Source: JBDRGX01 sp043817485 [NCBI: bacterium]
GTDB lineage: Bacteria; JBDRGX01
Length of the DNA stretch: 17,670 nucleotides
Reading direction: 5' to 3'
Assembly: GCA_043817485.1 (NCBI GenBank)
Contig: JBDRGX010000129.1
Location: 1-17,670, forward strand
The notes under the pieces were generated by a model. It was given only the letters and a program-made list of their open reading frames with translations, was not told the origin of the DNA and made no database searches. The position numbers and the translations under genes were made by a program. This document shows, piece after piece, positions 1-6,161 of this stretch; positions within the stretch are counted from its first letter, which is position 1; every line of letters starts with the position of its first letter.

Positions 1-67
1 GGTAATAATATTTTGACATACATTATTTATTTCATTTGCTTTTTATGTAAATAATTTGCGTTTTTTT

Positions 68-346
68 TTATTTTTCTTTTTTTAAAATTAATAATTTTTT
101 TTCAACTAATTCATTTATAAATTTAATAACATCTTTTTCTATGATTTTTTTGTTAGAATTATATTTATGATAAATTTTATCTATAATTTTATTTATAGAA
201 GTTTTTCCATTAGCCATTTTCCAAATCAAACTTCCAATTTCATTAAGAGTATGAAGTATATTTTGTTCTGTGTCTAAAATAACAAATTCTTTTTCTATTT
301 GTCTAAAAGCAAGATTAGATGTTTTTTGTATATAATAATTAAGCAT
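68..346 (-). CDS. PqqD-family peptide-binding protein (RiPP recognition element fold)
   Basis: A 92-residue protein with the PqqD/RRE pattern: an Arg-x-Ile-x-x-Glu stretch, then a hydrophobic 'FVILD' strand, then 'LNEIGSLIWKMANGKTSI' at residues 34-51, which is the usual L-N-x-x-G-x-x-I-W core, followed by a helical winged-helix-like end. Members of this family bind the leader of a precursor peptide and deliver it to a modifying enzyme, often a radical SAM protein; others work beside HPr-kinase-like proteins. Its ATG lies inside the end of the upstream HPr-kinase-like gene (8-base overlap), so the two are translationally linked. No precursor peptide or radical SAM enzyme is visible, but the window ends 67 bases downstream. 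The family call is good; the substrate is unknown. Confidence 0.8.
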   Translation of the reverse strand: MLNYYIQKTSNLAFRQIEKEFVILDTEQNILHTLNEIGSLIWKMANGKTSINKIIDKIYHKYNSNKKIIEKDVIKFINELVEKKLLILKKEK

Positions 347-1157
347 TTATTGTTTTCCAAAAAGAATTATCTAAAGTAAAATGTAATTCTTGTAAAGAAT
401 GTTTTTTGAGAAATTTGAAACATAAATTAAATAAATTTTTACTTATTAAAGCATTATTAGAAAAAAACAAAATATTAGACATAAGTTTTTCAATAGATTC
501 TTTATTCTTTATTTTTTTTATAAAATTTTGTTTTGCTTTTTGAAGGGTAAAAATTTTATAAAGTTCTGCTTTTTTATTTATTCCACAAATACCTAATTCT
601 CCAAAAAAAGGAGTTCCATATACATAAAAGCGATTTCTGACTTGTTTAATTAAAGAAACTTCTTCACTTAAAAGAGTACATTCTGGAGATAATTTAACAA
701 TAGTACTTTTTCCAGCTTCTGATTTTCCAGTAAATACAAAAGCTTTATTATCTTTTATAATGCTTGAAGCATGAAGTAAAAATCCATTTTTTTCTACTAA
801 AATTAAAGAAAAAAATATTCTTAAAAAAGCATCAAAATTTTGAAATATTTTAATTTGTGTTATAGTTATTATTTGTTTTTTTAAATCAATCTCTGAATAA
901 AGCCCATATCTCTCAATAATAATTTTATTTTCCAAATAAGATACTTTTACTCCATCTATTTTTTTTCCAATTTTTTTTTTCAAAAGTAATATAATTAGAT
1001 ATTTTGGTTTTTTGTTTGATAAAAAATTTTTATATTTTTCTTTAATTAAATTTAAAAAAACTTTATCTTCACATTGTATTTCTATTCCAATATTTCCTAT
1101 TTCTATAACTAAATTATTAATCATTAAATTTTTCACATTTATTTTATCCCAAATCAT
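339..1157 (-). CDS. HPr-kinase/PEPCK-like ATP-binding protein
   Basis: This protein of about 272 residues has a glycine-rich P-loop, 'GKSEAGKST', near residue 145. A 'LLHASSI' strand precedes it, and 'LLSEEVSLI' follows about 15 residues later in the place of the acidic motif. That order (His-Ala-Ser, P-loop, downstream acidic pair) is typical of HprK-like proteins found beside PqqD-family proteins in peptide-modification loci, not of true HPr kinase, whose C-terminal signature is absent. I chose the ATG at 1157 over the in-frame TTG at 1163, because the only weak ribosome site (TTAGGC on the minus strand) is spaced better for the ATG. It overlaps the PqqD-like gene. The substrate cannot be inferred; a regulatory phosphotransferase role for carbon uptake is unlikely. 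Confidence 0.72.
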   Translation of the reverse strand: MIWDKINVKNLMINNLVIEIGNIGIEIQCEDKVFLNLIKEKYKNFLSNKKPKYLIILLLKKKIGKKIDGVKVSYLENKIIIERYGLYSEIDLKKQIITITQIKIFQNFDAFLRIFFSLILVEKNGFLLHASSIIKDNKAFVFTGKSEAGKSTIVKLSPECTLLSEEVSLIKQVRNRFYVYGTPFFGELGICGINKKAELYKIFTLQKAKQNFIKKIKNKESIEKLMSNILFFSNNALISKNLFNLCFKFLKKHSLQELHFTLDNSFWKTINA

Positions 1158-1163
1158 ATTCAA

Positions 1164-1298
1164 ACGCCTAACTGTGTTGGCTTTTCATGTCCACCGCTGG
1201 CGGGGGTGTCCGTTAGGACGGGGGTGGAGAGAATTCTTTAATACATTTTCGTCGCCTCTTCCTTGTGCCTTTGTTATCATTTTGAATGCAAATTAGTA
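1164..1298. other. GC-rich intergenic island with nested inverted repeats
   Basis: The gap between htrA and the HprK-like gene contains a core (1190-1230) with 29 G/C out of 41 bases, against roughly a quarter in the rest of the window. Structure seen: TCCACC at 1190-1195 pairs with GGTGGA at 1223-1228; GTCC-GTTA-GGAC forms a small hairpin at 1208-1219; CGGGGGTG is directly repeated at 1201-1208 and 1219-1226; and CCTAAC at 1167-1172 pairs with GTTAGG at 1212-1217. The minus strand also holds a 31-codon open frame (1280 to 1185) without a ribosome site. Base composition and symmetry suggest an inserted interspersed element. It could also terminate htrA transcripts, although no T-run follows. 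Confidence 0.5.
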
Positions 1299-2736
1299 TT
1301 AATCTATATTTGTTTGTAAATATAAAGTTGAAAATCCTCTTTCTAAAAACATAGTAATTTCTTTCTTTTTTTTTATTTTCGACAATATTTTTGCATAATC
1401 ATTTATATTTTGTATGGAAACATTATTTATTTTAATTATTACATCTCCTTCTTGAATTCCAACTCTATTTGCCCATGCTCCTCCTGTAACTTCAATAACT
1501 ACTACGCCTTGTGAAGAATAAAATCCATATTTTTTTTTAGTTTCTGAAGAAACTGTTTTTACTTTCATTCCTAAAAGAGTATTTATATTTGTATTTGTAT
1601 CTTTTTTTTCTTGAGGAATAATTATATTAGTTATTTCTTTATTATTTCTAATAACAGTTAAAAGAGTTTTTTTTCCTATTTCTAAATTATTAATAATTTG
1701 TTCAAAAGTAGTAATATTAGGTATATTTTTTTTATTTATTTTGATAATTACATCTTTTATTTTTAAACCAGATTTTTCAGCTGGAGAATTTTTTGTTATA
1801 TCACAAATAAGTACTCCTTTTTGAGGAATATTTAAAATTTTTGATATTTCTGGTGTAATTTCTTGAATATGAATACCTAAAAAAACTTCTTTTACTTTTT
1901 CATAATTTTTTTCATAATTTATAATCTTTTCTACTATTTTTTTAGCAGTATCTATCGGAATAGCAAAACCAATTCCTTGAGCATTTTGATAAATTGCTGT
2001 GTTAATACCTATTACTTCACCCAAAACATTTACTAATGGACCACCACTATTTCCTGGATTTATAGAAGCATCTGTTTGAATTAAATTTTCAAATATTTCA
2101 CTTGTATTTTTTTCTGCTCGAAGACTTCTATTAGTACCACTAATAACACCAACAGTAACAGTATTTTCTAATCCAAAAGGATTTCCTATGGCTACAACCC
2201 ATTCTCCAATCATTAAATCATTTGAATTACCTATTTTGGCTATTGGTAAATTATGTTCTTTAATTTTTATAACAGCAATATCTCTATTTTTATCTTGTCC
2301 AATAATAGTTCCTTTATATTTTTTTCCATTTTTAAAAGTTACAATTATTTCTTCAGCTCCTCTTATAACATGTTCATTAGTTAAAATATATCCTTTTTTA
2401 TCAATAACTAATCCAGATCCAAGTACATTTTGTTCATAATTTTGTGGTTCTGGAAACATATTAAAAAAATCATCATTAAATGGAAAATAAAATCTATTTT
2501 GAATAATTTTTGTAGCACTAATATTTACTACAGCAGGACCAATTTCTTCTACTGCTTGAACAATAACATTTTTTCGTTCTGATATAATTTTTTTTTTCTA
2601 CAATTTGTTTTTGTTTAGAAGAAATTATTTTGAAAGGTTTTTTAATTTGTTGAAAAAAATTTGTGTGTGTGTGAGTATATTTATAAATTACAAAAATAGA
2701 TATTCCAATAAATAAAATAACAAAAAATTTTTTCAT
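1299..2736 (-). CDS. htrA: HtrA/Deg-type periplasmic serine protease with two PDZ domains, frame broken at an A10 run
   Basis: The gene is read in two frames. The first part (2736 down to about 2597) gives a start, a membrane anchor or signal (residues 3-19) and a Lys/Gln-rich linker. The second part runs to 1299 and encodes the protease. Removing one A from the run at 2588-2597 joins them into a 478-residue protein whose junction restores the family's 'AVEEIGPAVVNISA' start. In that numbering the catalytic triad is His122 (TNEHV), Asp152 (NRDIAVIK) and Ser230 (NPGNSGGPL). PDZ1 spans about 260-350 and PDZ2 about 385-470. The family degrades or refolds damaged envelope proteins. The gene follows secF by 73 bases. 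Conservation of both halves suggests a sequencing error, slippage or a very recent mutation rather than an old pseudogene. Confidence 0.85.
2588..2597 (-). other. A10 homopolymer at the htrA frameshift
   Basis: Ten T on the plus strand, read as ten A in the htrA message, directly after codon GAA. With ten A the upstream frame leads into unrelated sequence and a stop. With nine A it continues into the protease domain. This is the only place between the two halves where a one-base change gives a sensible protein. Such a tract can slip during replication, transcription or sequencing. Confidence 0.85.
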
Positions 2737-2809
2737 TACTTTTTATTATTTTTCCTTTTAGAGGTTCTACCTCTTTAATTTTTATATTTATTTTTTGAAA
2801 TATTTATGA

Positions 2810-3976
2810 TTATTTTTCTTTTACTAATAACAATTCTTTTTTTCTTATTTCCCATTCTTGCCATTCAATTATAATAGAACTTGCTATATAAATAGTAGAA
2901 TAACTACCTGCAATAATACCTACGACTAAAACAATAGAAAAATCTCTTAAAACTTCTCCACCAAAAATTAATAATGTTGTTGCTATAAAAAAAGTAGTTA
3001 AAGAAGTAATAATTGTACGAGATAAGGTTTCATTTATGCTACGATTTGCTATATTTTTAAAACTTTCTTTTTTATATAATTTTGAATTTTCTCTGATTCT
3101 ATCAAAAATAACAATAGTGTCATTTATGGAAAATCCAATTAATGTTAAAATTGCTGCTATTACTGGAATACTAATTTCTCTATTTAAAAAAGCAAGTGCT
3201 CCTAATGATACTAAAACATCATGAAGTAAAGCAATGTCAGCAGCAACAGCCAAGCGAAATTCAAATCGCATTCCTACATAAATAAGAATAGCAATCATTG
3301 CAATAATTACTGCTAAAATTGCTTGCCATTGCAACATTTTTCCAATAGCTGGACCAACAGATTCTTCTTTTCTAACAATAAATGAACCTAATGAAAATGC
3401 TTGTTCAAAATTTATTAACATTTGATTATTTATTTCTGGAATATTTTTTAATTGTGCAAAATTTTTAAAAATACCTCCATGTGTATCTCTGTATTCTAAA
3501 ATTTTATTTGATAATTCTTCTGTATTTTTATTTGGAAATAAATTATGTAAAATTAAAGATAATGCTTTGTTGTCATAAATATTATTTAAATCAGTTTTTC
3601 CTAAATTAGGTTGATCAAAATTTTGTTTAAAAATATTTTTTATTTTGCTTGATACTGTTTCATTTGTTTGTTTTTCTTGAAGATTTACTTTTTTAACACG
3701 AATAAGAAATTCATTTTCTCCTTCTATTTTTTGAATAATGCTATCTCCTAAGTCTATTTTTGTAAGACAATTTCTTATTTGAACAAGAGATATATTTTTA
3801 TTAAATTTTACTTCCATTAAAAAACCACCAGCAAAATCTATTCCAAATTTAATTCCTTGATGCTTAATTGCTGAAATAAATCCTATTAAAATAACTAATA
3901 AAGATATTGCAAAAAATATTCTTCTATTTTTTTTATCTAAAAAATTTATATTTGAATTTTTGAAAATTTGTATCAT
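2810..3976 (-). CDS. secF: Protein translocase subunit SecF
   Basis: SecF works with SecD in the inner membrane, using the proton gradient to help pull secreted proteins through SecYEG. Visible features of this 388-residue protein: TM1 at about 20-37; the SecF signature 'FGIDFAGG' at 44-51; the first periplasmic region; five further TM segments from about 216 onward, with 'HDV' at 252 and the conserved 'GFSINDTIVIFDRIREN' at 281-297. It is longer than the usual 300 or so residues because of an insertion at about 125-200 that includes 'LEYRDTHGGIF' and 'LKNIPEI', resembling a helix-hairpin-helix of the ComEA/GspK type. The ATG is preceded by a good AGGAG. No secD is adjacent; the upstream gene is for heptose synthesis. 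htrA follows in the same direction. Confidence 0.95.
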   Translation of the reverse strand: MIQIFKNSNINFLDKKNRRIFFAISLLVILIGFISAIKHQGIKFGIDFAGGFLMEVKFNKNISLVQIRNCLTKIDLGDSIIQKIEGENEFLIRVKKVNLQEKQTNETVSSKIKNIFKQNFDQPNLGKTDLNNIYDNKALSLILHNLFPNKNTEELSNKILEYRDTHGGIFKNFAQLKNIPEINNQMLINFEQAFSLGSFIVRKEESVGPAIGKMLQWQAILAVIIAMIAILIYVGMRFEFRLAVAADIALLHDVLVSLGALAFLNREISIPVIAAILTLIGFSINDTIVIFDRIRENSKLYKKESFKNIANRSINETLSRTIITSLTTFFIATTLLIFGGEVLRDFSIVLVVGIIAGSYSTIYIASSIIIEWQEWEIRKKELLLVKEK

Positions 3977-4033
3977 TTTTTAAATCTCCTATTGTGAAAA
4001 AATTAAGGTTATTTTTAATTTTTGAAGATATGA

Positions 4034-4060
4034 AATATATAATATGATAAAAAATGTCAA
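4034..4060 (-). promoter_or_regulatory. Probable sigma-70 promoter for secF-htrA
   Basis: The minus strand has a perfect TTGACA (4060-4055). It is followed by TATATT at 4039-4034 (15-base spacer), or TATTTC at 17 bases. It lies about 60 bases upstream of the secF start and on the right strand. The -35 is strong; the -10 is only fair. Confidence 0.5.
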
Positions 4061-4177
4061 GAAAAAATATTATGATTTTTGGAAATGCTTAAGTAAATGG
4101 AACAAATTATCTTTGTGCTTTATTCATAAATGTTCTATAGAAACAATATATCAGTAGAAACATTCGTTTTTATTTTA

Positions 4178-4202
4178 AATTGAAAATTGAAAATTGAAAA
4201 TT
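4178..4202. repeat. Short tandem repeat, 7-base unit AATTGAA, about 3.6 copies
   Basis: Three full AATTGAA units (4178-4184, 4185-4191, 4192-4198) plus AATT, directly next to the dispersed repeat that ends the neighbouring heptose gene. It is non-coding and lies in the gap upstream of secF. The unit is far too short for a CRISPR. Confidence 0.85.
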
Positions 4203-4260
4203 TATTTCGTATTTTGGTCATTCGAATTTGTTTCGTTTTTCAATATTCGGATTTCGGATT
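4203..4260 (-). repeat. Dispersed AT-rich repeat, copy 1 (overlaps the end of a gene)
   Basis: Read on the minus strand, this 58-base stretch aligns without gaps to 9636-9693 on the plus strand, 45 of 58 bases identical. The shared core is CGAAATCCGAATAT, then AACAAATT, then AATGAC. The first part of this copy is coding: it supplies the last 13 codons and the TGA stop of the heptose adenylyltransferase gene. The two copies are in opposite orientation, each in or next to an intergenic region. Confidence 0.7.
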
Positions 4261-4769
4261 TTCTTATTAAATACAGGTTTTTCAATAATTTCTATTTTTT
4301 TTATTTTTTTAATTAAATTTGTTGTAGAATATCCTTTTATGAATTGTATTATTTTTACTTCTCCACCAAATTTCTTAACAGTTTCATATTCAATTATTTT
4401 TTCTGCGATATAATCTCCACCTTTTATGTGAATATTTGGCTTTAATGTTTTCAACAATTTAATAGGGGTAACTTCTGAAAATATAACTATATAATCAATC
4501 ATACTTAAAGAAGCTAAAATTAAAGATCTGGCTTTTTCTTTTAATATAGGTCTTTGATTTCCTTTTATTTTTTTTATTGAGGTATCACTATTTAGTCCTA
4601 CAATAAGGATATCTCCATATTTTTTTGCTTGCCATAAATATTTAATATGTCCAGGATGAATAAGATCAAAACAACCATTAGTAGTAACAATTTTTTCCCC
4701 ATTTTTTTTTAATTTTTCAACAATATTTTTTAATTCTTCAAGAGTTTTTATTTTTTTTTGATAATCCAT
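4218..4769 (-). CDS. rfaE2: D-glycero-beta-D-manno-heptose 1-phosphate adenylyltransferase (HldE C-domain type)
   Basis: A 183-residue nucleotidyltransferase that activates heptose-1-phosphate with ATP to give ADP-heptose for the LPS inner core. Seen: 'TTNGCFDLIHPGH' (residues 29-41) with the HxGH nucleotide-binding motif, 'GLNSDTSIKKIKG' at 58-70, 'KPNIHIKGGDY' at 110-120 and the closing 'GYSTT' at 146-150. Only the adenylyltransferase domain of HldE is present; the sugar kinase domain is not, so a separate kinase must be encoded elsewhere. It overlaps gmhB, the enzyme for the preceding pathway step, by 22 bases. The last 13 residues (from Ile171) lie inside a dispersed repeat, so they are probably an acquired tail rather than part of the fold. 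Confidence 0.93.
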   Translation of the reverse strand: MDYQKKIKTLEELKNIVEKLKKNGEKIVTTNGCFDLIHPGHIKYLWQAKKYGDILIVGLNSDTSIKKIKGNQRPILKEKARSLILASLSMIDYIVIFSEVTPIKLLKTLKPNIHIKGGDYIAEKIIEYETVKKFGGEVKIIQFIKGYSTTNLIKKIKKIEIIEKPVFNKKIRNPNIEKRNKFE

Positions 4770-5287
4770 TGTGCAGCCTCAAGTAAATTAGAAGCAATAT
4801 AATTAGGTTTTGTTTTTCCCATATTTTTTTTACCATAACCAGTTAAAACTAAAATAGTTTTACATCCGATTTTTTCTCCTAATTCAATATCACTTGCTTT
4901 ATCACCAATTATAAATGAATTTTTAAAACTAATATTAAATTTTTTACAAATTTTTTTTATCAATCCTGTATTAGGTTTTCGGCAAAGACAATTTTCATTT
5001 GGATGATGGGGACAATAATAAATTCCATCTAAAAAAGTTTTTTCTTTTAAAAGTCTTTTTTTTATTTCAGAATGAATTTTTTCTAATGTTAATTCTGTTA
5101 AAAATCCTCTATTAATTCCAGATTGATTACTTATAACAAAACAAAGAAAATTATTTTTTTTAAAAATAGAAATGGCTTTTTTAGAACCTTTAATAAATCT
5201 TAATTTTTTCAAATCAGAAAGATATTGTTTTTCAACAATTAAAGTTCCATCTCTATCTAAAAATATAGCTTTTTGTTTTAGTGCCAA
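4748..5287 (-). CDS. gmhB: D-glycero-D-manno-heptose 1,7-bisphosphate 7-phosphatase
   Basis: A 179-residue HAD-superfamily phosphatase that removes the 7-phosphate from heptose bisphosphate on the way to ADP-heptose. It shows the nucleophile motif 'FLDRDGT' with Asp11 and Asp13, 'VISNQSGINRG' at 51-61, the GmhB zinc-binding cluster C92-P-H94 with C100-x-C102, and 'GDKASDI' with Asp129 and Asp133. The start is a TTG: no in-frame ATG precedes the catalytic Asp, and the TTG has a good AGGAGAA site. It follows recR by 9 bases and overlaps the adenylyltransferase gene, so consecutive pathway enzymes are translated together. Confidence 0.95.
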   Translation of the reverse strand: MALKQKAIFLDRDGTLIVEKQYLSDLKKLRFIKGSKKAISIFKKNNFLCFVISNQSGINRGFLTELTLEKIHSEIKKRLLKEKTFLDGIYYCPHHPNENCLCRKPNTGLIKKICKKFNISFKNSFIIGDKASDIELGEKIGCKTILVLTGYGKKNMGKTKPNYIASNLLEAAQWIIKKK

Positions 5288-5291
5288 AAAA

Positions 5292-5298
5292 TTCTCCT
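5292..5298 (-). promoter_or_regulatory. Ribosome binding site deciding the TTG start of gmhB
   Basis: AGGAGAA on the minus strand, four bases from the TTG at 5287 (AGGAG six bases away). Its first two bases lie in the TAG stop of recR, so ribosomes ending recR finish on the gmhB site. Confidence 0.75.
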
Positions 5299-5896
5299 AT
5301 ATTTCAGTTCTGCCTTGAAAAGATTTAGATAGTGTTGCATAATCAGAATATTCAATTTCGCCTCCAATTGGTATTCCTCGAGCAATACGGCTAATTTTTA
5401 TGTCAAAAGGTTTTAGTATTTTTAAAAGATAATTAGCAGTAAATTCTCCTTCACTATCTGGATTAGTAGCAATAATAATTTCTTTAGGTTTGTGTTCTTT
5501 GACTCTTTGCAATAAAGAATCAATTTTTAAATCAGAAATGTCAATTCCTTCTAATGGAGAAATAACACCCATTAAAACATGATATACTCCATTATATCCT
5601 TTTGAAGATTCTATTGCCATTAAGTCATTAGAAGATTCTACAACACATATTATAGAATTTTCTCTTTGAGGATTTTGGCAAATATTGCAAATTTCTTGTT
5701 CTGTAATATGAAAACATATTTTACAATATTTTATTTTTTGTTTTATTATAATAATGGAGTCTATTAGTTTATTTATTTCTTTATATGGAGTTTTTAAAAG
5801 ATAAAATGCTAATCTACGAGCTGTTTTTTTGCCAATTCCTGGCATTTTAGATATTTCATTTATTAAAATTTCCATAGAATTATAATTATAGTTCAA
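5297..5896 (-). CDS. recR: Recombination mediator protein RecR
   Basis: RecR acts with RecF and RecO to load RecA at single-strand gaps. In this 199-residue protein the domains appear in the standard order: a helix-hairpin-helix ('MPGIGKKTARRLAFYLL', 18-34), a four-cysteine zinc finger (C58, C61, C70, C73), and a Toprim domain starting 'CVVESSNDLMAIE' with Glu87 and containing 'ATNPDSEGE' (143-151). The C-terminal 'SRIARGIPIGGEIEYSD' is the family signature. The start is most likely TTG at 5896, because an AAGGGG site sits six bases upstream. An ATG seven codons in (5875) has no ribosome site. The usual dnaX-ybaB partners are absent; here recR heads a heptose operon. Confidence 0.96.
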   Translation of the reverse strand: MNYNYNSMEILINEISKMPGIGKKTARRLAFYLLKTPYKEINKLIDSIIIIKQKIKYCKICFHITEQEICNICQNPQRENSIICVVESSNDLMAIESSKGYNGVYHVLMGVISPLEGIDISDLKIDSLLQRVKEHKPKEIIIATNPDSEGEFTANYLLKILKPFDIKISRIARGIPIGGEIEYSDYATLSKSFQGRTEI

Positions 5897-5902
5897 AATA
5901 TA

Positions 5903-5908
5903 CCCCTT
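5903..5908 (-). promoter_or_regulatory. Ribosome binding site deciding the TTG start of recR
   Basis: AAGGGG on the minus strand, six bases before the TTG at 5896. The later in-frame ATG has only A/T upstream. Confidence 0.65.
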
Positions 5909-5939
5909 TTTTATGATTTTTATAAAAATAAGTTATGTA

Positions 5940-5968
5940 AAAATAACAAAAATTAAAAAATTTGTCAA
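5940..5968 (-). promoter_or_regulatory. Probable sigma-70 promoter for recR-gmhB-rfaE2
   Basis: The minus strand has TTGACA (5968-5963), a 17-base spacer and TATTTT (5945-5940), about 45 bases upstream of the recR start. It is one of the better-spaced promoter matches in the window. Confidence 0.6.
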
Positions 5969-6049
5969 AAAAAAATTAGAAATAATAATTTTAAGCTTTG
6001 TTAAATATTGTTATTATTTGCATTTGTAATATTTGTATATTTCTACATC

Positions 6050-6092
6050 AGTGTTTTAAAATACTTGACATTATTAAAAAAATGATTAAATA
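6050..6092 (+). promoter_or_regulatory. Possible promoter and dyad upstream of the amrB-lpt operon
   Basis: A TTGACA sits at 6065-6070 with only a weak -10 (TAAATA at 6087-6092, 16-base spacer). A 16-base near-perfect dyad, AGTGTTTT/AAAATACT (6050-6065, one mismatch), abuts the -35 and could be a regulator site. The rest of the 264-base divergent region (5897-6161) is AT-rich and shows no gene. Confidence 0.35.
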
Positions 6093-6149
6093 ATTATAAC
6101 ATTTTTCTAAATATTATTAAAAAAAATAAAAAAGTAATTAAATTGATAT

Positions 6150-6156
6150 GGAGGTG
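6150..6156 (+). promoter_or_regulatory. Strong Shine-Dalgarno pointing to an ATT start codon
   Basis: GGAGGTG, a near-perfect anti-16S match, seven bases (counted from GGAGG) before ATT at 6162-6164. No ATG, GTG or TTG lies in frame between the upstream stop (6144-6146) and the internal ATG at 6288. An ATT at 6159 is also in frame but too close. Confidence 0.7.
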
Positions 6157-6161
6157 TAATT

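Noticed and set aside
13-18. TTGACA near the left end
   Set aside because: No -10 at a suitable distance and it points into the end of minus-strand genes; the match is expected by chance in such AT-rich DNA.
1166-1218. Integron attC-like site (GCCTAAC ... GTTAGGA)
   Set aside because: The outer core pair is suggestive, but the last base breaks the GTTRRRY rule, the length of 53 bases is short, the inner pair is not convincing and no integrase or cassette array is nearby.
1012-1296. Plus-strand open frame of 94 codons
   Set aside because: It lies opposite the HprK-like gene and runs into the GC-rich island; its composition is that of a reverse shadow and it has no ribosome site. The plus-strand frames at 2188-2439, 3036-3224 and 4228-4413 fail for the same reasons.
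2661-2674. TG dinucleotide run in htrA as a phase-variation tract
   Set aside because: It is short and stays in frame (coding Thr-His repeats); the frame break lies elsewhere, at the A run.
2760-2774. Hairpin AGAGGT-TCT-ACCTCT between secF and htrA as a terminator
   Set aside because: The stem is only six pairs and on the minus strand it is followed by A-rich sequence, not a T-run, so it would not terminate secF transcription.
4178-4202. CRISPR array
   Set aside because: The unit is seven bases with no spacers; it is a simple tandem repeat.
5979-6019. Inverted repeat AAATAATAA / TTATTATTT in the divergent region
   Set aside because: Only A/T pairs with a loop over 20 bases; expected by chance at this base composition.
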